From Thamnaconus septentrionalis (lineage: Eukaryota > Chordata > Actinopteri > Tetraodontiformes > Monacanthidae): a stretch of 64,000 nucleotides of DNA. Both the position numbers and the translations under genes were made by a program. How positions within the stretch are numbered: the first letter of the stretch is position 1; every line of letters starts with the position of its first letter. The stretch is from the NCBI GenBank assembly GCA_009823395.1, contig CM020501.1, positions 6,660,861-6,724,860 of the forward strand, given 5' to 3'. A model generated the notes under the pieces. It ran no database searches. It saw only the letters and a list, made by a program, of their open reading frames with translations, and was not told the origin of the DNA. Positions 1-13,399 of the stretch are shown here, in pieces.

Positions 1-629
1 AACTTTCAAAATCCGAAAGGTTGGAAAAATGACTTGCGTCCCCCCCAAAAAATAACTTTTGTCATAACACCGTGGAAACACAACCGCTATCAAAGTCCCA
101 ATATCGGGTGGTATGTAACCGTAGCGCCAATATGCTTAAATCACACGTTTCTGCCGTTGCGATAGTGTGCGTGTGTGTGTGACCCGCACTCACCTTCCAC
201 CTGTCACTCCGTAACCGCAAGTAAAGTGTATTCATCACGCACACATATGCACACACACGTACACACACACACCGTGGCGCGCGCACACGAACACAAACGC
301 AGACCGGCGCACGCGCACACACACCTCTTTGGAACTGCTTTGTGAGGCGGAATAAAAAAAAACAACCTCCAAATAAAAGGAAAACGAGGAAAAAGCGGCG
401 CTTTCGGAAACCGCACCACGCTCCGTTATAACGCGGACGTTTCAAAAACTTTGCCTCCATCAAAAACACAAACCCCCCGCGCATGTATTTATTTATATAT
501 ATACACGCGCGCACACACCCACCAACAGTCTCTCTTGTCATTGGGAAAGGGAAATGCAGTCGGGGAGGGGGGGGGGATAAAAACAGTTTCGCACTTAGTG
601 TGTGTGTCATGACATATTGGGTCCCTCAC
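1..629. other. Probable first intron, CA/GT-rich
   Basis: If the donor after position 630 is used, this is the beginning of an intron on the minus strand. It holds broken CA/CG-alternating tracts (165-330), a C-run near 41-47 and a G-run at 566-576. No coding exon is visible. Confidence 0.4.
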
Positions 630-727
630 CCCCGCAGTGGCGGCGCCGGCTTGATGCCCTCCTCGTCGCTTTCCATGCTGTTGTGTGGCTCCCGGTAGTC
701 GAAGAGCGAGCGCACGGTCTCCGCCAT
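630..727 (-). CDS. First coding exon of an unrecognised gene (5'-partial)
   Basis: The minus strand has an ATG in good Kozak context (GAGAACATGG) opening a 32-codon frame that reads MAETVRSLFDYREPHNS, then an acidic MESDEEG, then KPAPPLR. The frame ends in a GTGAGG splice donor directly after position 630. Without splicing it would stop one codon later at a TGA that overlaps the donor, so an exon continuing beyond the left window edge is more likely than a 33-residue protein. The DNA upstream (higher coordinates) is very CpG-rich and fits a 5' UTR and promoter. I do not recognise the protein. The acidic patch followed by PAPPLR looks like a short linear interaction motif in a disordered N-terminus, which is inference. 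No other exon of this gene is in the window. Confidence 0.5.
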
Positions 728-1130
728 GTTCTCGCCAGCGATCTTCGCTGATCTTCCGCCGCCGCTCAGCCGCCGCTGCCGCTCAGCCGCTCAGCCGCTG
801 CCTGGTCGCTCAGCTTGGCTCTGCTCGGCTCTCCACCGCTGCTGCTTGAACTGGCTCACCAAACCAAGGTTATTCCGGCCGCTTCCACCGCGACGCGGCG
901 TAGGGGGGTTGGTACCCGGCCGGCCGTGAAGCGACAGGCAGCCCGTGCTTCGGTTCGTGTTGAATTAGCCGTCACCGCTTTGACGGAGGCGTCAGAAGGA
1001 GGTAGGTTGGTCGAAGTGTCGGTACAAGGCGCGGGTGAAATGAGTTTTATTCAACACTCGGACGTCGTCCTCCCCTCCGCCAGAATGGACTCGCTTACCA
1101 GTGAAGTGAAAAAAGTAGACCGTTTTTAGT
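728..1130 (-). promoter_or_regulatory. CpG-rich 5' UTR/promoter of the gene at 630-727
   Basis: This GC- and CpG-rich block lies immediately upstream of the ATG at 727. It contains tandem GCTCAGCCGC-type repeats (about 765-815) and GGCCGG clusters near 915-930. The composition drops to AT-rich DNA after about 1130. This fits a TATA-less CpG-island promoter; no start site can be fixed from sequence alone. Confidence 0.45.
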
Positions 1131-2805
1131 GATTATTAGCACGCTAACTATGAGGAGAAACCGTATCGTTTATGTCACAATGAGTGGGACGGGAGCCAAT
1201 GCTAAATACGTGTAGGTAATTCAAAGGATTATTTTTTTTTAAAGGCTGGACCAATTTTGTTTTTTAAGCATCTTCATGTTGGTTGTTGGAGAATGGGGAG
1301 GGGTACCTTGCTTCAACAGGTTAACGCCCACATTCATAAACTATGCATTATGCATTTAAACATGAATCACTGTCGTTTGGTATATTTTGATGTTTAATGA
1401 CAGTTGTGATGAGACTGCGTGGGCGCATCATTTACAGCTTAGCGTACATCTGAATGAATGGACTGAAACAAGTCGTGACGATTGAGGCCTTCAGTCGAAA
1501 CTAGAATTTACACAAGCAGGGAGTTTAAACTTAAGAGACTTTCTTTGATAGCAATGCACACTGTATTTAAACCATGTTAATGTTCTTATTCTTAATATTA
1601 CTATTATATATTTTTTTCATTATAGAATTAATCACCAAATGGCATTGTATGCAAATGGCCTGCACATTAACATAGGTGTAACAGTAGCATAGGTTTCATT
1701 ACACAATCACAGGGAAAACTTTCACATTAATTAGCCACTTTATCTATTTTAATTCAAATGTAAAGCATAATGCTGACTTGGGGAAAAATACATTTGACTG
1801 TAGATAGATGCATGTCACAACAGGCAAACATATACTGTAGTTGTGTATACATTTAATCACATGTTCAAACTGGTTGTATTAGTTTACAAAACATTTTGAT
1901 ATTAACTAACTGTGTTCACTGTAATGTAGTAAAATCGACTTGCATATAAAATGCTTCTCATCTTCTCAATTATGAATTTTCAAAAACATGTTGAAAAAAA
2001 AACTTGTTTTCTTTTTTCATCTGGCCAACAGGATACTTTTCAAATTTTCGGCCTTTCAAGTTGCACTGATTAAAAGAAAAGAGAAGAGCCAAATTCCATT
2101 TACAATTCAACTATTAAAATGTTCCATTTTCTGTTAAATTATACAAACATAGCTCATTAATAAGGAAATACTGTTTAAGAATTGCTTCGCTGGCTAAACC
2201 CGTATATAAAATAAATATGTCAGAAATGGATAAACAACAAATGCTTTAGTGTTATGTGAAAAATAATTGTTTTCAGGGTTTCTTAGATATAGAAATAGTA
2301 TGGTTGGTAGTTTCATAGTAGTAGTTGTAATAGTAGTAGTGGTAATTAAATGGGCAGATCAGGATTATATTATGGGATCGGCAAAACATAATAATTCTAA
2401 TTACAGAAAACAGCACATGCACCTTCAGAGCTCTAGTTTTTCTATTTAAACATTCGAGTATGGAGGCCCATTTCCCAAACACTCAGATTAATGGGCATAA
2501 GTCAAAACAATAAGAAGCTGTCAAAATAGTGATGTAGCATCTCTAAATAATGAAAAACCTTCTCAAAATAATGATGTTGTATTGCAGAATAATGACACAA
2601 TATTAAAGTAATCTGATACATTATTCTGATACTGAATCAAAATGTTTAAATACAAAACCTTGATTTGAGGGGTAGTTTGCTCTTGTTTTTTAGACAGTGA
2701 GGTGAAGCCGCTTTGTCCAACTGGCTCATTACTTCAAAAGGACATAGAATCAAGAAAAAAAAAAAACAATCCTTTGGAAGGCACCCTGAACAAGTAACCA
2801 GTTAA
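1131..2805. other. AT-rich intergenic DNA, no gene seen
   Basis: The stretch is AT-rich and has stop codons in all frames. There is an imperfect GTAGTAGT run near 2310-2345. I see no splice-flanked coding segment and no RNA gene. Confidence 0.5.
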
Positions 2806-2814
2806 CGGTGTGGT

Positions 2815-2990
2815 CAACACAGAGACACACACATTCACATTCACACCTACAAACAATTCAGAGTTACCAATTAGCCTAATGTGCATGTCTTTGGACCTTG
2901 GGATCATAGGAGAACCCAGAGAGTAACACGCAAGCTTTGCGTCTAGATCTGATTTCCAGTCATGGTAAGGCAGTAAATTGCAATGCTAAG
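2815..2990. mobile_element. L2-type LINE 3'-end fragment
   Basis: The sequence ACATTCACATTCACACCTAC, followed by AATTCAGAGTTACCAATTAGCC and then TGTGCATGTCTTTGGACC, is the familiar 3'-terminal block of fish and vertebrate L2-type LINEs. A similar block in the opposite orientation lies near 63140-63240. Family assignment is from memory of the consensus. Confidence 0.55.
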
Positions 2991-3069
2991 TAAGCTAACA
3001 ATCATCCAAGGTAGTGGGTAATGGTCTATGGCTGGATAACAGCCAAACAGAGTGAGTAGCACTTGAAAT

Positions 3070-3365
3070 ATTCTGGTAGAACCATGCCCCCTTGGTACAG
3101 CAGAATGACAGTGCATGTTTTGGAAATAAAGTAAGAGAGGACAGATGGAGATGATTTGGACATGTACAGAGGGACGGTGAGGTTCAAGGCAGGAGCTGTT
3201 AGGCAGGTGCAAGGAGGAAGAGCAAAGGGGAGATTGATGGATGTAGTGAAAAAGGACATGGGGTCAGTTGATGTGAGAGAAGAGGATGCTGAAGATAGAG
3301 AGATGGAGGCAGATGATCGGATGTGGCCACCCCAGTAGGGAACAGCCCAAAGGTGATGAGAGAAG
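3070..3365 (+). mobile_element. LINE ORF2 C-terminal fossil
   Basis: On the plus strand the translation contains RLMDVVKKDMGSVDVREEDAEDRE followed by a tryptophan/proline end. This matches the typical C-terminal tail of non-LTR reverse transcriptases in fish genomes (pattern MDxVKEDMxxVGVxEEDAxDR). The upstream part is interrupted by stops and the reverse transcriptase core is missing. It lies just beyond the L2-type 3' block and may or may not belong to the same insertion. Confidence 0.5.
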
Positions 3366-4190
3366 ATCTCTGTATATAATCTAGATACTGTGAGGATCCT
3401 AACGATGCATGAGAAACGGTTTGGCATGAGCAGTATTGTATTCATCAAGCCTTGTGCATGAAATAATGTGTTAAGTTCCCCATATATACATTTAATGCCA
3501 CAGAACATATTGTCTGACAAGAAAAAAACAGAGTTCAGAGGCCAAATGCTCTGTCAAACATTATGCACACCAGGAAGTCATGCGGTGCTCTCTAGATTGT
3601 ATCTCCTTTTAAAATGAACATTGTATCTGAAATAACAAACCCTTCATTCTGCCTATGCAAAACCTGACCCCTGCACAACTGTGATGTTGCATTACAGTTC
3701 TGACCTTGACAGTCCCACGCCATCATTTGCAGGATATTTTGCCACTGTAAAGAACACAATGACTTGAGCAAATGGTAAACTGAAGGATTGCAGAAACCTC
3801 TTCGTCATCACAGCACTTCCTGCCACTTACCTGCATGGGGCAGCGCTGAAAAACTTACCCTTTGGCTGAACCGCGCGAAAACAGACCTCCCGCTGGGAGG
3901 ACTTCCTTTGAAACGGCCATTGAGTCAAATTTGAACGTATAGAACTTCAGAAATATGCAAGCACTTGACAGCCATCACCAGGGCCATGTTGCTGTACAAA
4001 GGTCACCATGAAGCTCGGAGGTGATGTTCAGTGTAGATAGGAGGGCAGTAGAAGGACGTGAGAGAAATGGTATGGAGAAGAGGGAGCTGCTAAATGAGTT
4101 TGGTTTAATTGTAATTTGGTTGCGTTTGCGTGCACGCCATCATGAACACTTCATCAGCCGCACCAGTACCCCCAAATGTTCACCTGCACA
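3366..4190. other. Unannotated intergenic DNA
   Basis: Mixed-composition sequence without a splice-supported coding segment or recognisable repeat. It leads into the CA-rich satellite. Confidence 0.4.
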
Positions 4191-4197
4191 AATATAT

Positions 4198-4507
4198 GAA
4201 CGCGCGCGCGCACACGCACACACGCACACACGCACACACTCACACGTGCATATGTTCTCACGTTCACACACAGCTACACATTCCACACTGCAGACAAACA
4301 CTCACACGCATGTGCAGTTCGTGCACGTTTGCAGCAATACACAACTACGCTGTCCTCACAGCTAACACAAGTACACACAAAATGAAGGACACACACTTTC
4401 TACCACGCACACACACACACTCTCTCACACACACACACACCACATTCATTTCCCTTTCATTCAGCACAGGCACATATTGTGCTGCTCACACAAACACACA
4501 CACACGT

Positions 4508-4543
<36 letters not shown>

Positions 4544-4572
4544 CATTTGCAGAGCTTGCTCCTAGCTCTCCG

Positions 4573-4619
<47 letters not shown>

Positions 4620-4659
4620 CCCCCTCTATCTCTGTCAGCCACACACACATATCACACAG

Positions 4660-4712
<53 letters not shown>

Positions 4713-4842
4713 GAGGCACACACACACACATTCCCTCCTACGCAGGCGCAAAGACTCACACACACACGCACATTCCCTCTTTCCTTTCGCACACACACAC
4801 ACGCACACACACTGTTGTACGCCCCTCCCCCATTCTTTAGCG

Positions 4843-4896
<54 letters not shown>

Positions 4897-4949
4897 CACA
4901 TGTCCTCTCTCTCTTTCCCTCACTCACTCTTTCACTCACTAACACACGA

Positions 4950-4985
<36 letters not shown>

Positions 4986-5178
4986 ACATTGCCTGTCTTT
5001 CTCTGCTTCTCACACAGAAATACACACTTGCGCAAACATTCAATGGCATGGACACACACACACACACACACACACAGGCAGGCACACACACACACAGGCA
5101 CACACACACGCACACAGGCACACACACAGGCACACACACTCTCTCTCCTGCTTGCACTTTCTCCCCTCCCTCCCTCCC

Positions 5179-5209
<31 letters not shown>

Positions 5210-5233
5210 CACTGCCTCTCTCTCTCTCTCTCC

Positions 5234-5272
<39 letters not shown>

Positions 5273-5760
5273 ACTCTGTTTCCTGCCCTCTCTCCCCTTC
5301 TCTTTTTTCATCTCTGTCTCTCAGACACACATACACCCACATGCACACTAATGCGCAAGCACACACTGACACATGCGCACAAGCACACTGAGACACACAA
5401 ACGAGGAGACCAGCAACACACACCCATTTTCTCTCACACTCTCTGCAACGCAACACACACACACACACAGACACACACACTTCTTTCTAGCTTCATGCAC
5501 TCTCCTTCTTTCTTGCCTTCACACACACACACACGCACACACACACATAGATATATACAGTATATGTATGCATACCTACAAACACCCCCCCACCACCTCC
5601 ACAAGCATCCAGACTGCCACTCCTTGCCTAACAAGCACAATCACACACACCAGTCTTAACAGAAAGATGCACGCATTCATCTACATACGCATTAAAAATG
5701 CACAGATGAGCTGACACACACGCACATGCACACACACACACATGCACACACACACAGTCT
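4198..5760. repeat. Compound CA-rich satellite, about 1.5 kb
   Basis: Dozens of (CA)n runs are separated by short CT-rich or TCTG-rich spacers. Examples are (CA) runs at 4510-4541, 4576-4616, 4665-4708 and 4848-4893, a (TCTG)n block at 5179-5208 and a (CT)n block at 5214-5248. The plus strand is almost free of G over long distances. Long open frames occur on both strands, but they translate to Thr-His or Val-Cys repeats and are not genes. Alternating purine-pyrimidine tracts of this length can adopt Z-DNA. Confidence 0.95.
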
Positions 5761-6435
5761 CACTTCTGAAATTCAAACTCCCCCAGACATGAAACTACAC
5801 ATTTATGCACATCACTCATTTTCCTCAGACTTCAAACCTCTTCATCTATTGAACACACTTTTGCACAAAAGCATTTTGGAGATCAAACCACTTTGAAGAC
5901 ACACACACACACACACAAGAGATGATTCAAATCAGAACCGAGATCGATTTATTTCAACGCTTACACGCCCACAGAAACCTAACCCATGATAAATACATTT
6001 TACACAAATAAGAAATACTCCACTATGTTTCAATTAACAAATTGGCAATGGTCTTTCAACGATTCAGAACACATTTCACGCTCTGTTCGAGGCTTTTTGT
6101 GACTATACAACTGCATTGGCAACCAAATGAAGCAAAAACAAATAACAATGATCTGGCAATTAGAGACAGATAAAACTTAGGCTGGCCTGAAACGGTGACG
6201 CTTCCACAAGGACATTTGCTGATACAAACCCATGCCTCAATCTGACACACACACTGTACAAATAACCAACAGCATATACAACAATGTAAGTACAATATTA
6301 TATATACAATACGATATAGTGATGGCCGACAGGACGGTGGTAAGGCTACCACACAATAGAAATATTCGCACCACTGACAGGAGTTTCTAACAGGAAGACT
6401 GCATTCACATTTTCTTTCTTAAATTCAGGTAGTTA
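5761..6435. other. Intergenic DNA, no gene seen
   Basis: This holds short residual CA tracts (5900-5917) and otherwise ordinary AT-leaning sequence. No exon, RNA gene or named repeat is recognised. Confidence 0.4.
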
Positions 6436-6445
6436 AACCATATTT

Positions 6446-6905
6446 AAAGGTCCAGTGTGTAGTATTTGGCTTGATGCATGGTTTTCATATTGGCAAAAAA
6501 TGTAATTTACTGTCCATAAATACATTAATAAAATGGTATAATCGCAGTACTATAAAAGTAATTTGGTTTTCCTTCATGTATATATAAGGATACACATAAA
6601 GCAAGAGTCTTGCTCCCTGTTAGCCGCCATCTTGCACCACCATCTTTCTAAGGCAGCCTGCTGTGCACAATCCAGCCCTCCTGACAGCACATTTCACAAT
6701 TAGGGTGACTGCTCATGTCTTCAAATAAACCAACAAAGAAGAAGGTGGACAAAGCTCTCCAGGTTTGGTGCTGCAGGCTACTGTATCTCACGGGTAAGCT
6801 CGGGAGGGGGAGAGAGAGTGAAAGTCACTGCAATCTGAAATGTAACCACTTGATGTCGCTGTTTCTTCTTTAAAGTCTCCAAATATTCCACACGTAACCT
6901 TTAAG
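6446..6905. mobile_element. MITE-like element with TTAAAGGT terminal inverted repeats
   Basis: The left end begins TTAAAGGTCCAGTGTGTAG and the right end finishes ACACGTAACCTTTAA, giving short imperfect terminal inverted repeats about 460 bp apart. The 'AAAGGTCCAGTGTGTA' terminus recurs in many teleost genomes as a non-autonomous DNA transposon. It has no coding capacity. It carries a GCCGCCATCTTG segment at 6623-6634 that matches the YY1 core on the minus strand. Confidence 0.6.
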
Positions 6906-9900
6906 TGAGAATTCAACACCTTGCTTATCATGATTCATGGTGATCAGGCCTGGATGGGTTGACATATGTGGACAGATTCTAGCTTGACATTCTGATGTCG
7001 ACCTGACAAGGAGGTCCTAAGAGATCACAGGCACCAAAAATTAGGTATGCTTTAGTAAATCTGCCTCACGGTGGAACCGCTTGAGGGGCATGTCGTCCTG
7101 AACCCACAGATCTGCTATCAAACCCAAGTGCCGACTGTGCTGCGGGACACTTCCATGTTGTGTGTTATCAAATTGGTGCATGCATATTCGATTTTTCGAA
7201 ATGTCGTAACCTTCAGAGGCCACCACAGAAATCAGATTAGGAGAGGATGACAGTGTCACGCTGATGACTCAAGATTAACAATACACTTCCAAGAAATTAG
7301 TCACAGTGACATGTAGACAGATTTAGGCATATTTAAGTTGATAAAATAAAAAGAGACCAAACCGACAATAATAATAAGAGTCTAAAATTATGATTTTATT
7401 TTCCTCAGTGAAATGCACCTGTGTTGCAGAGCCATCCTGCCCCTTGTGTCAGTGACAGCAAGTAAACAGACACTGAACATGCCCATGACCTCATATGTCT
7501 TTCAGACTGTGCGTTACTGTGGCCTGTACAGTAGCCATGTCTAATGAGATTTTATTGAAACAAAATGACCAAGAGTGAAAAAAAAAAAATTGAAAGTGTA
7601 CAAACAGGAAATATGCCTGGCCATACAATACAATGCGTTTACAAATTTCATTCTGCTTAGTGTGCTAAAAGCAGCTAAAGCAAAATTTTATCAACAAGCC
7701 AAATATTCATAACATATCACTTAGTATTGTTATAGCAGAGACAGGTCTTCTTAACGGGGTGATCTAAACTGATCGTCTGGGAAAAAAAAGAAAGATCATA
7801 CAGGAAATGACTTGGGAGTCATTGTGCGGGACTCTAAACTGTACCCAAGGCCATCAAATATGGTGTGGATGTTTGATCAGCAAATGATTTCCAAGTGCGA
7901 CGCTGCAGCTGCTCACAGCTCCCTCATTGGGTAAAACACTATTTACATGCAAAGCTATGTGACAGTTTGTGGGGACTTTAATCTTTTTGACCTTGAAAAT
8001 AATGAATGATTAACTTTGATTATAACCAAACCAGCGAAAACAGATGAAACTGATGAAAGTGTTTGCGGATCTGTAATTGGTACGTCTCCATGAAACACTG
8101 CAGTCTCTGAGCATCTACTACATTTCAAACCCCCCTCGGTCTTCATATTGAGACTCCTGTTGCACTTTCAAACATAAATGCAAATCAGATCCTACTCCTT
8201 TTAAAAAAAAAAAATGCATTAACACATATTACTTTACGTGCAGCAGGAGATTCACGATACACTGTGGCACAATTACAGATCTCATTACAAATTCTGAGAT
8301 TATGCTGCACATTGAATCTATATTCCCTTACTCCAATTCAGAGACAGAAATATTTTTATGCTAAAATCATAGCTCTATGTCTGGCATAAAGCTCGAAAGA
8401 ATTGAACAACTATAAAATGCAGAATAGATGCAATTTGTTTTCCTCTCTGGCAGTAAAACTAAATGCAAAAACGCAAAAAGGTAAAAACCAGTGTTACTAA
8501 TCTTGCTGCTGGTGTGTGGGAGAAAAAGTCAAAGAGGATGTCAGAATTTATCAAAATCTTTGATTTTCTAATTGATTTCTTAATGGCCTCTGCATTTAAA
8601 ATGATAATTTATTCAACAAAGACTGATGAAGCAAGTCAACAATTAAGCAATAATTACTGAATGCAAAGAGATTTTATAGAGCCAAGAAAGGAATTATTAT
8701 CGATGAATTGCAAACAATTGGTTTGGGATAAAGGGCAGATGCATTACAATGTAAACATCTGACTACTGTTTCGACATGTTCAGTTGGTGCAGTGTTATCT
8801 ACAGTGTGACTGCTGCACATACACAGATGTGACAGTTGTAATCCTCTCTTTGTGCCTTAAGCCATTTGCCTACAGCTACAGCTATATCTGCCTGTAGCAG
8901 AGGTCAACCGAGAGGTCACCCAGTGCTGGGATGAACTAAAGTTGGATAGAAAACACTCGGTGGAATAAAAACAAAACGGTAAAAAATAATCAATCAATCA
9001 ATTAAGAAATGTAAACACATGACTGCAATTCTGCTATCTGCAGCAAGAGGGCAGAACTCGTTGAAGCCAACAGTGGGGCAGCACACTGGAATAAATTAGA
9101 TCAGTTAAAAATGACTATAAATAGCGGAAAGGCAAATGAAATGAACACATGCGGAGTCATCCAGCAGGAGTTATTAATTTGCATGAAAAGGACACAAGCA
9201 CAGAAAAAAACATATTCTGGTAATATTCAGTAAATTGAAAATAGAATTGTCGTGCAGTACCGTTCGATATTCTGAATGCATTTCTGCTTTTTCTTTCCCA
9301 CAGGCTTTATATATGATGCCGCCAACCCCTCATTGAAGTTTAAATGACCATATGGGGTAATTTACCTTTCACTGATATTGTTCATGCAGTACCCTGTTTG
9401 TCCTTCCAGTGCATCAACCACCAAATAAAGCACACAGAATTAAAAACTGAAATCAAATGGTAAAAAAAAAAAACGCTTCTCCCTTGAACAGCTACTTCCT
9501 AACATGAAGGTCTATACTTAAAGTCTGTGAGTTCCTTACTGTTCATTTAAGCAAAGGCCTCAATCTCCAGGGTCTTTATCTCCTCGTATTTCTATTCCTA
9601 ATCTTTATGTATCATGAAGATTAATTAAGTCTTTGGCTGATGTTGATGTCATTAGTTGTGCGGCTTTATTTAGAGTGACGAGCGAATAATGACCTGATTG
9701 GATTAAATTGATGAATCTCTGTAATGCATGATCACAGAATCTACTTCATGTTGCAGCTGCCCCCAAACGGATAATAAATTATTATTTTTCAGGCATACAT
9801 CCCTCTTTTAGTATAATGTAGCAAACAAACAATTTTAAAAAATGTTATTTCATTAGACTCTTTGTCATGGATAAGTTAATCACAATTATCATTTAATTAG

Positions 9901-10745
9901 TTGGTTTTTTTTTTGTTCAAATGTTGGTTGTTTTGTTTTTTATGTTGTTTCGTTCATCTTGACCTGCAATTAAAATCTACCAAAATGAGCTGCACTCTTC
10001 GCTTTCTAATCCCCGTAATCAGTATTGATAAAGTGCTAATTTTTTTTTTTTTCGAAAAGATAGAAAATTCATTGGTGAATTGACCTTTTAAACGTTGCTG
10101 AAAAAGGAAAGAAAAAAAACAGCAATACTTATTTGTAAGAACACCGAGAAAACACTAGAGGGTGCTGTTTGACATGCAATGTCCATTGTAACAGAGATAA
10201 TTCCCCCATGATAATCTCCAAGGAATGATTTATGTCCACAGTATTAAAAACCTCGTACACTGGAGCCGAGTCTGGTAACAACATGAATTCAAATGGCCTC
10301 ATTTTTTTTTAAATAATGTGTCCCTTGCTGGTTCTTCCAGCATCACCTGCTCTACAACCTAGCACTATATCTTCAATAATAACTCGGCTATTACAAGGGA
10401 ATGCATAAACATGACTAACATCACCAGGTGGGGGGGGGAATAAAACAAAATCCTCCTTTCCACACTGGGTAGAAATCAGTCATGTTAATTGTGTTCCAAA
10501 GAAAGAAAGAAAGAAAATGAATGGAAGAAAAAAAATACAAATAAACAATAAATATAAAGTTTAGTGATAAAGTAGAAATCTGGTGTGACTATTTCTCTCT
10601 CCCTGCCTGTCTCACCCCTCTACTCGTGTGCGGGGTGCTTCCCGGCCTCACCCACTGCTCTTGACACGATAATTCTTCCTCGCCGCTGTTCCTCTTACAT
10701 TCAAAAAGCACAGTTACGCACTCACGTACACACACACACGGGTCG
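6906..10745. other. AT-rich region downstream of cntf, including its 3' UTR
   Basis: AT-rich DNA between the MITE and the cntf stop codon. The proximal part must contain the cntf 3' UTR on the minus strand; no convincing polyadenylation signal fixes its end. Nothing else is recognised apart from short homopolymer runs. Confidence 0.4.
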
Positions 10746-13325
10746 TCAGCGGGTGCTTCTCACGCTCCTGACTCGCGTGGTCATCACTCTCTCTTTGGTG
10801 CTGGCCGAGGGCAGAGCCTGCAAGACGCTCACAGCCGTCCTGGTCCAGTAGTCCACCTCTCTGAAGATGCGGTACACCCAGACCTTCAGCTCAAACAGAG
10901 CAGTGGGACTGTTCAACTGCATAACAAGGACAGGTGGAGAGTTGAAGGGCTCGACCTTTGTTTTGATGACTCACCCAATCACCTCACGTCCACTCACCTC
11001 CAACCCGTCCACGCTGGGGGTCTGCAGTGCAGCGGTGCCGTCCACGGCTCTGAGCAGCTCCCCGGTGTTGATCAGAAGCAGCGACAGTCTGTCCTTCACC
11101 ATCTTTCTCTGGGTCTCATAATCGGCTCTCTTGCCTCCGCCCAGCTCGGCTTCCTCCTTGGCGATGGCGCGCTCCATCAGGATGTGGCACTGGAGCAGCG
11201 CCGAGTGGACGCACCACAGCTTGTCCCTGGCGTCCAGCTGGGAGGAGGGAGGTGGGACGGAGACCAGGCGGCCGTCCGCCACCAAGATGTCTGGGGTGAA
11301 ACTCTCCTTCTTTTTCTTAAAAAGGGGGAGGATCCAGAGGGGAGAAAAGAGAGGTGATGTAAAAGAGAAAATGTCAATGAGGAGGAGAGCTCGCACAAAG
11401 TGGGAGACTGAAGAATGTTTCCTGTTAGAGTCCAAAACCACGCTGACGCCGCTACAGGGAGAGACTTTTGGAGATATTTGTCCGCGAGGCAACAGGGATT
11501 TCCTCCTAATCCTCAAGGAATGTCTTTTCGGGTTAATTCGCACGCGTTCAAAAAACAGTTTGTATAGCTGAGCAAAAAGTCTCCCTTTGAGGAGGAGTTA
11601 AGGCTTGGCTCGATTCACACAGCGATTTATATGATCGCAGCTAAAAGGTTAAAACAACACAAAGGCCCCACGAGTCTGCAATAAAGGTGGTTGGTGAAAG
11701 ACATATCTTCTCTTCCTTCCTGCTCCCGTGCTCCCGTCAGTGCCTGGCTCACCACAAATTGTAACACTTTAGATTTTTTGCCCCCACAAATAACCAAAAA
11801 AAATACATATAACATTTATAAAGGAAACCTGTCTATTACATCTTTCCCATGACTTGCTGATAATGACAACGACAACAACAACAACAACAATAATAATAAT
11901 CTCCTTGACCTCAAGCAATTAGAAATGATAAGTATGTGTTGAATATGTTGAACAGTAGCAGATTTTCAGAGATTTCAACATATTGTATTCACCCTTTATG
12001 TAAACTGCCAATAAAGAGTTTTCCAGTCAGTCTTTAAAAACTGCATTGAATTATATAAATTGTCGGCTGGATTTCAGTTTCGACAAACCCAGGAACCCAG
12101 GAACTGCTCTGAGCTGAACCTAAAGGCCTCTGAAGAAAAAGTGGTTGCAAGCCTAGCTACTGCTGCTAAAGATGTTAGCATGCATTCTGACCTGCGATGT
12201 AAGCATCTGGCTGCCATTTGCTCATTAAAAGGAGAGCAAAAATGTATATACTAATGGCTTTATAGAACAGCATTTTTTCTTTATTACCAAACTCTTTTAG
12301 GGATGTTTTTTTTAGTTTAACACTGCTGAGCTACCAAAGGTATTCCCGATGCACCAAAAACAATTTAGCTTATGAAAAATGTGATTCGTTAATTTAAACA
12401 TAATGGAAAGAACATTCATCCAATAACAAGTTTTGACTCCTCTTGACAAAAGCTTCAGCGTTCTATTCAGCAGATGGAGATAAATCCAAAGGCTATTCTG
12501 CAACATTTTCGCCAAAAAACAGACCCAAAACCTGCCTGCAAAATGGTATCAGTGTGTAAAAGTGGACCTAATCGCTAACAGTAGCAGAAAATGATAAACG
12601 TGTCCTGGATTTTAGAGCCAGTTCCTCAAGGCACAGTGAGAAAGGGGGAGAGGCATGCAGAAATGTCACTGCGGCAGGCTAAGACATTTCTAATCACTTA
12701 ACAGGAAGGTGTTTATTAGGCTACCCTACCTGTTGCAGTACCTCCAGGAAATATTTTAAAAATTAAACAGTGACCGTGAGGCTGCCAGGAGAATATTGAT
12801 GAAGAAAGGCACAGCAAAGAATGCAAAGCCAACTCCTGGGAGCAGAGGGGATGAAGTTACACGTTGAGCCACTTCTTGCATGCTGGCACATGGAGGCAGG
12901 GACTTGGCATTAAATCAACAGGTTTTAACAACCAGTCATTCTCACACCTAGTGGCAATAAGACACTGGACAAGAGATGAAGTGCTTTGTACGCAGGCTCT
13001 TGAGCTTTTTTTTTGTTTTGTTCCAGGGACAAAGAAGAAACACAAAACGCCCATGTCTTTGATTCCAAGAAAGTTCACTTCCATTGTTAACCCTGCTGCC
13101 CTAAACATAGTTTTCCTCTGACCCCCCACCCCATCCCTCCCCCCTCTCCAAAAGAACACACAGGCGCACGTTTTATCTTGCTGTTGCATGCATCCCTTTC
13201 ATTCGTTCATTCCTTCCTATTTTCCTCTCATAGCAGTGCATGCATCGTCTGCGTCTCCTTGCAAACGTGCAGTCACACGGACGCCTACAAAAAAAACTGA
13301 CGGGCGTGTGTGTTACTTTCTCTGG

Positions 13326-13399
<74 letters not shown>

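Noticed and set aside
4130..5714. Several open frames of 100-300 codons across the CA-rich satellite on both strands
   Set aside because: They translate to Thr-His or Val-Cys dipeptide repeats, the automatic result of (CA)n in any frame; there are no splice sites or homology.
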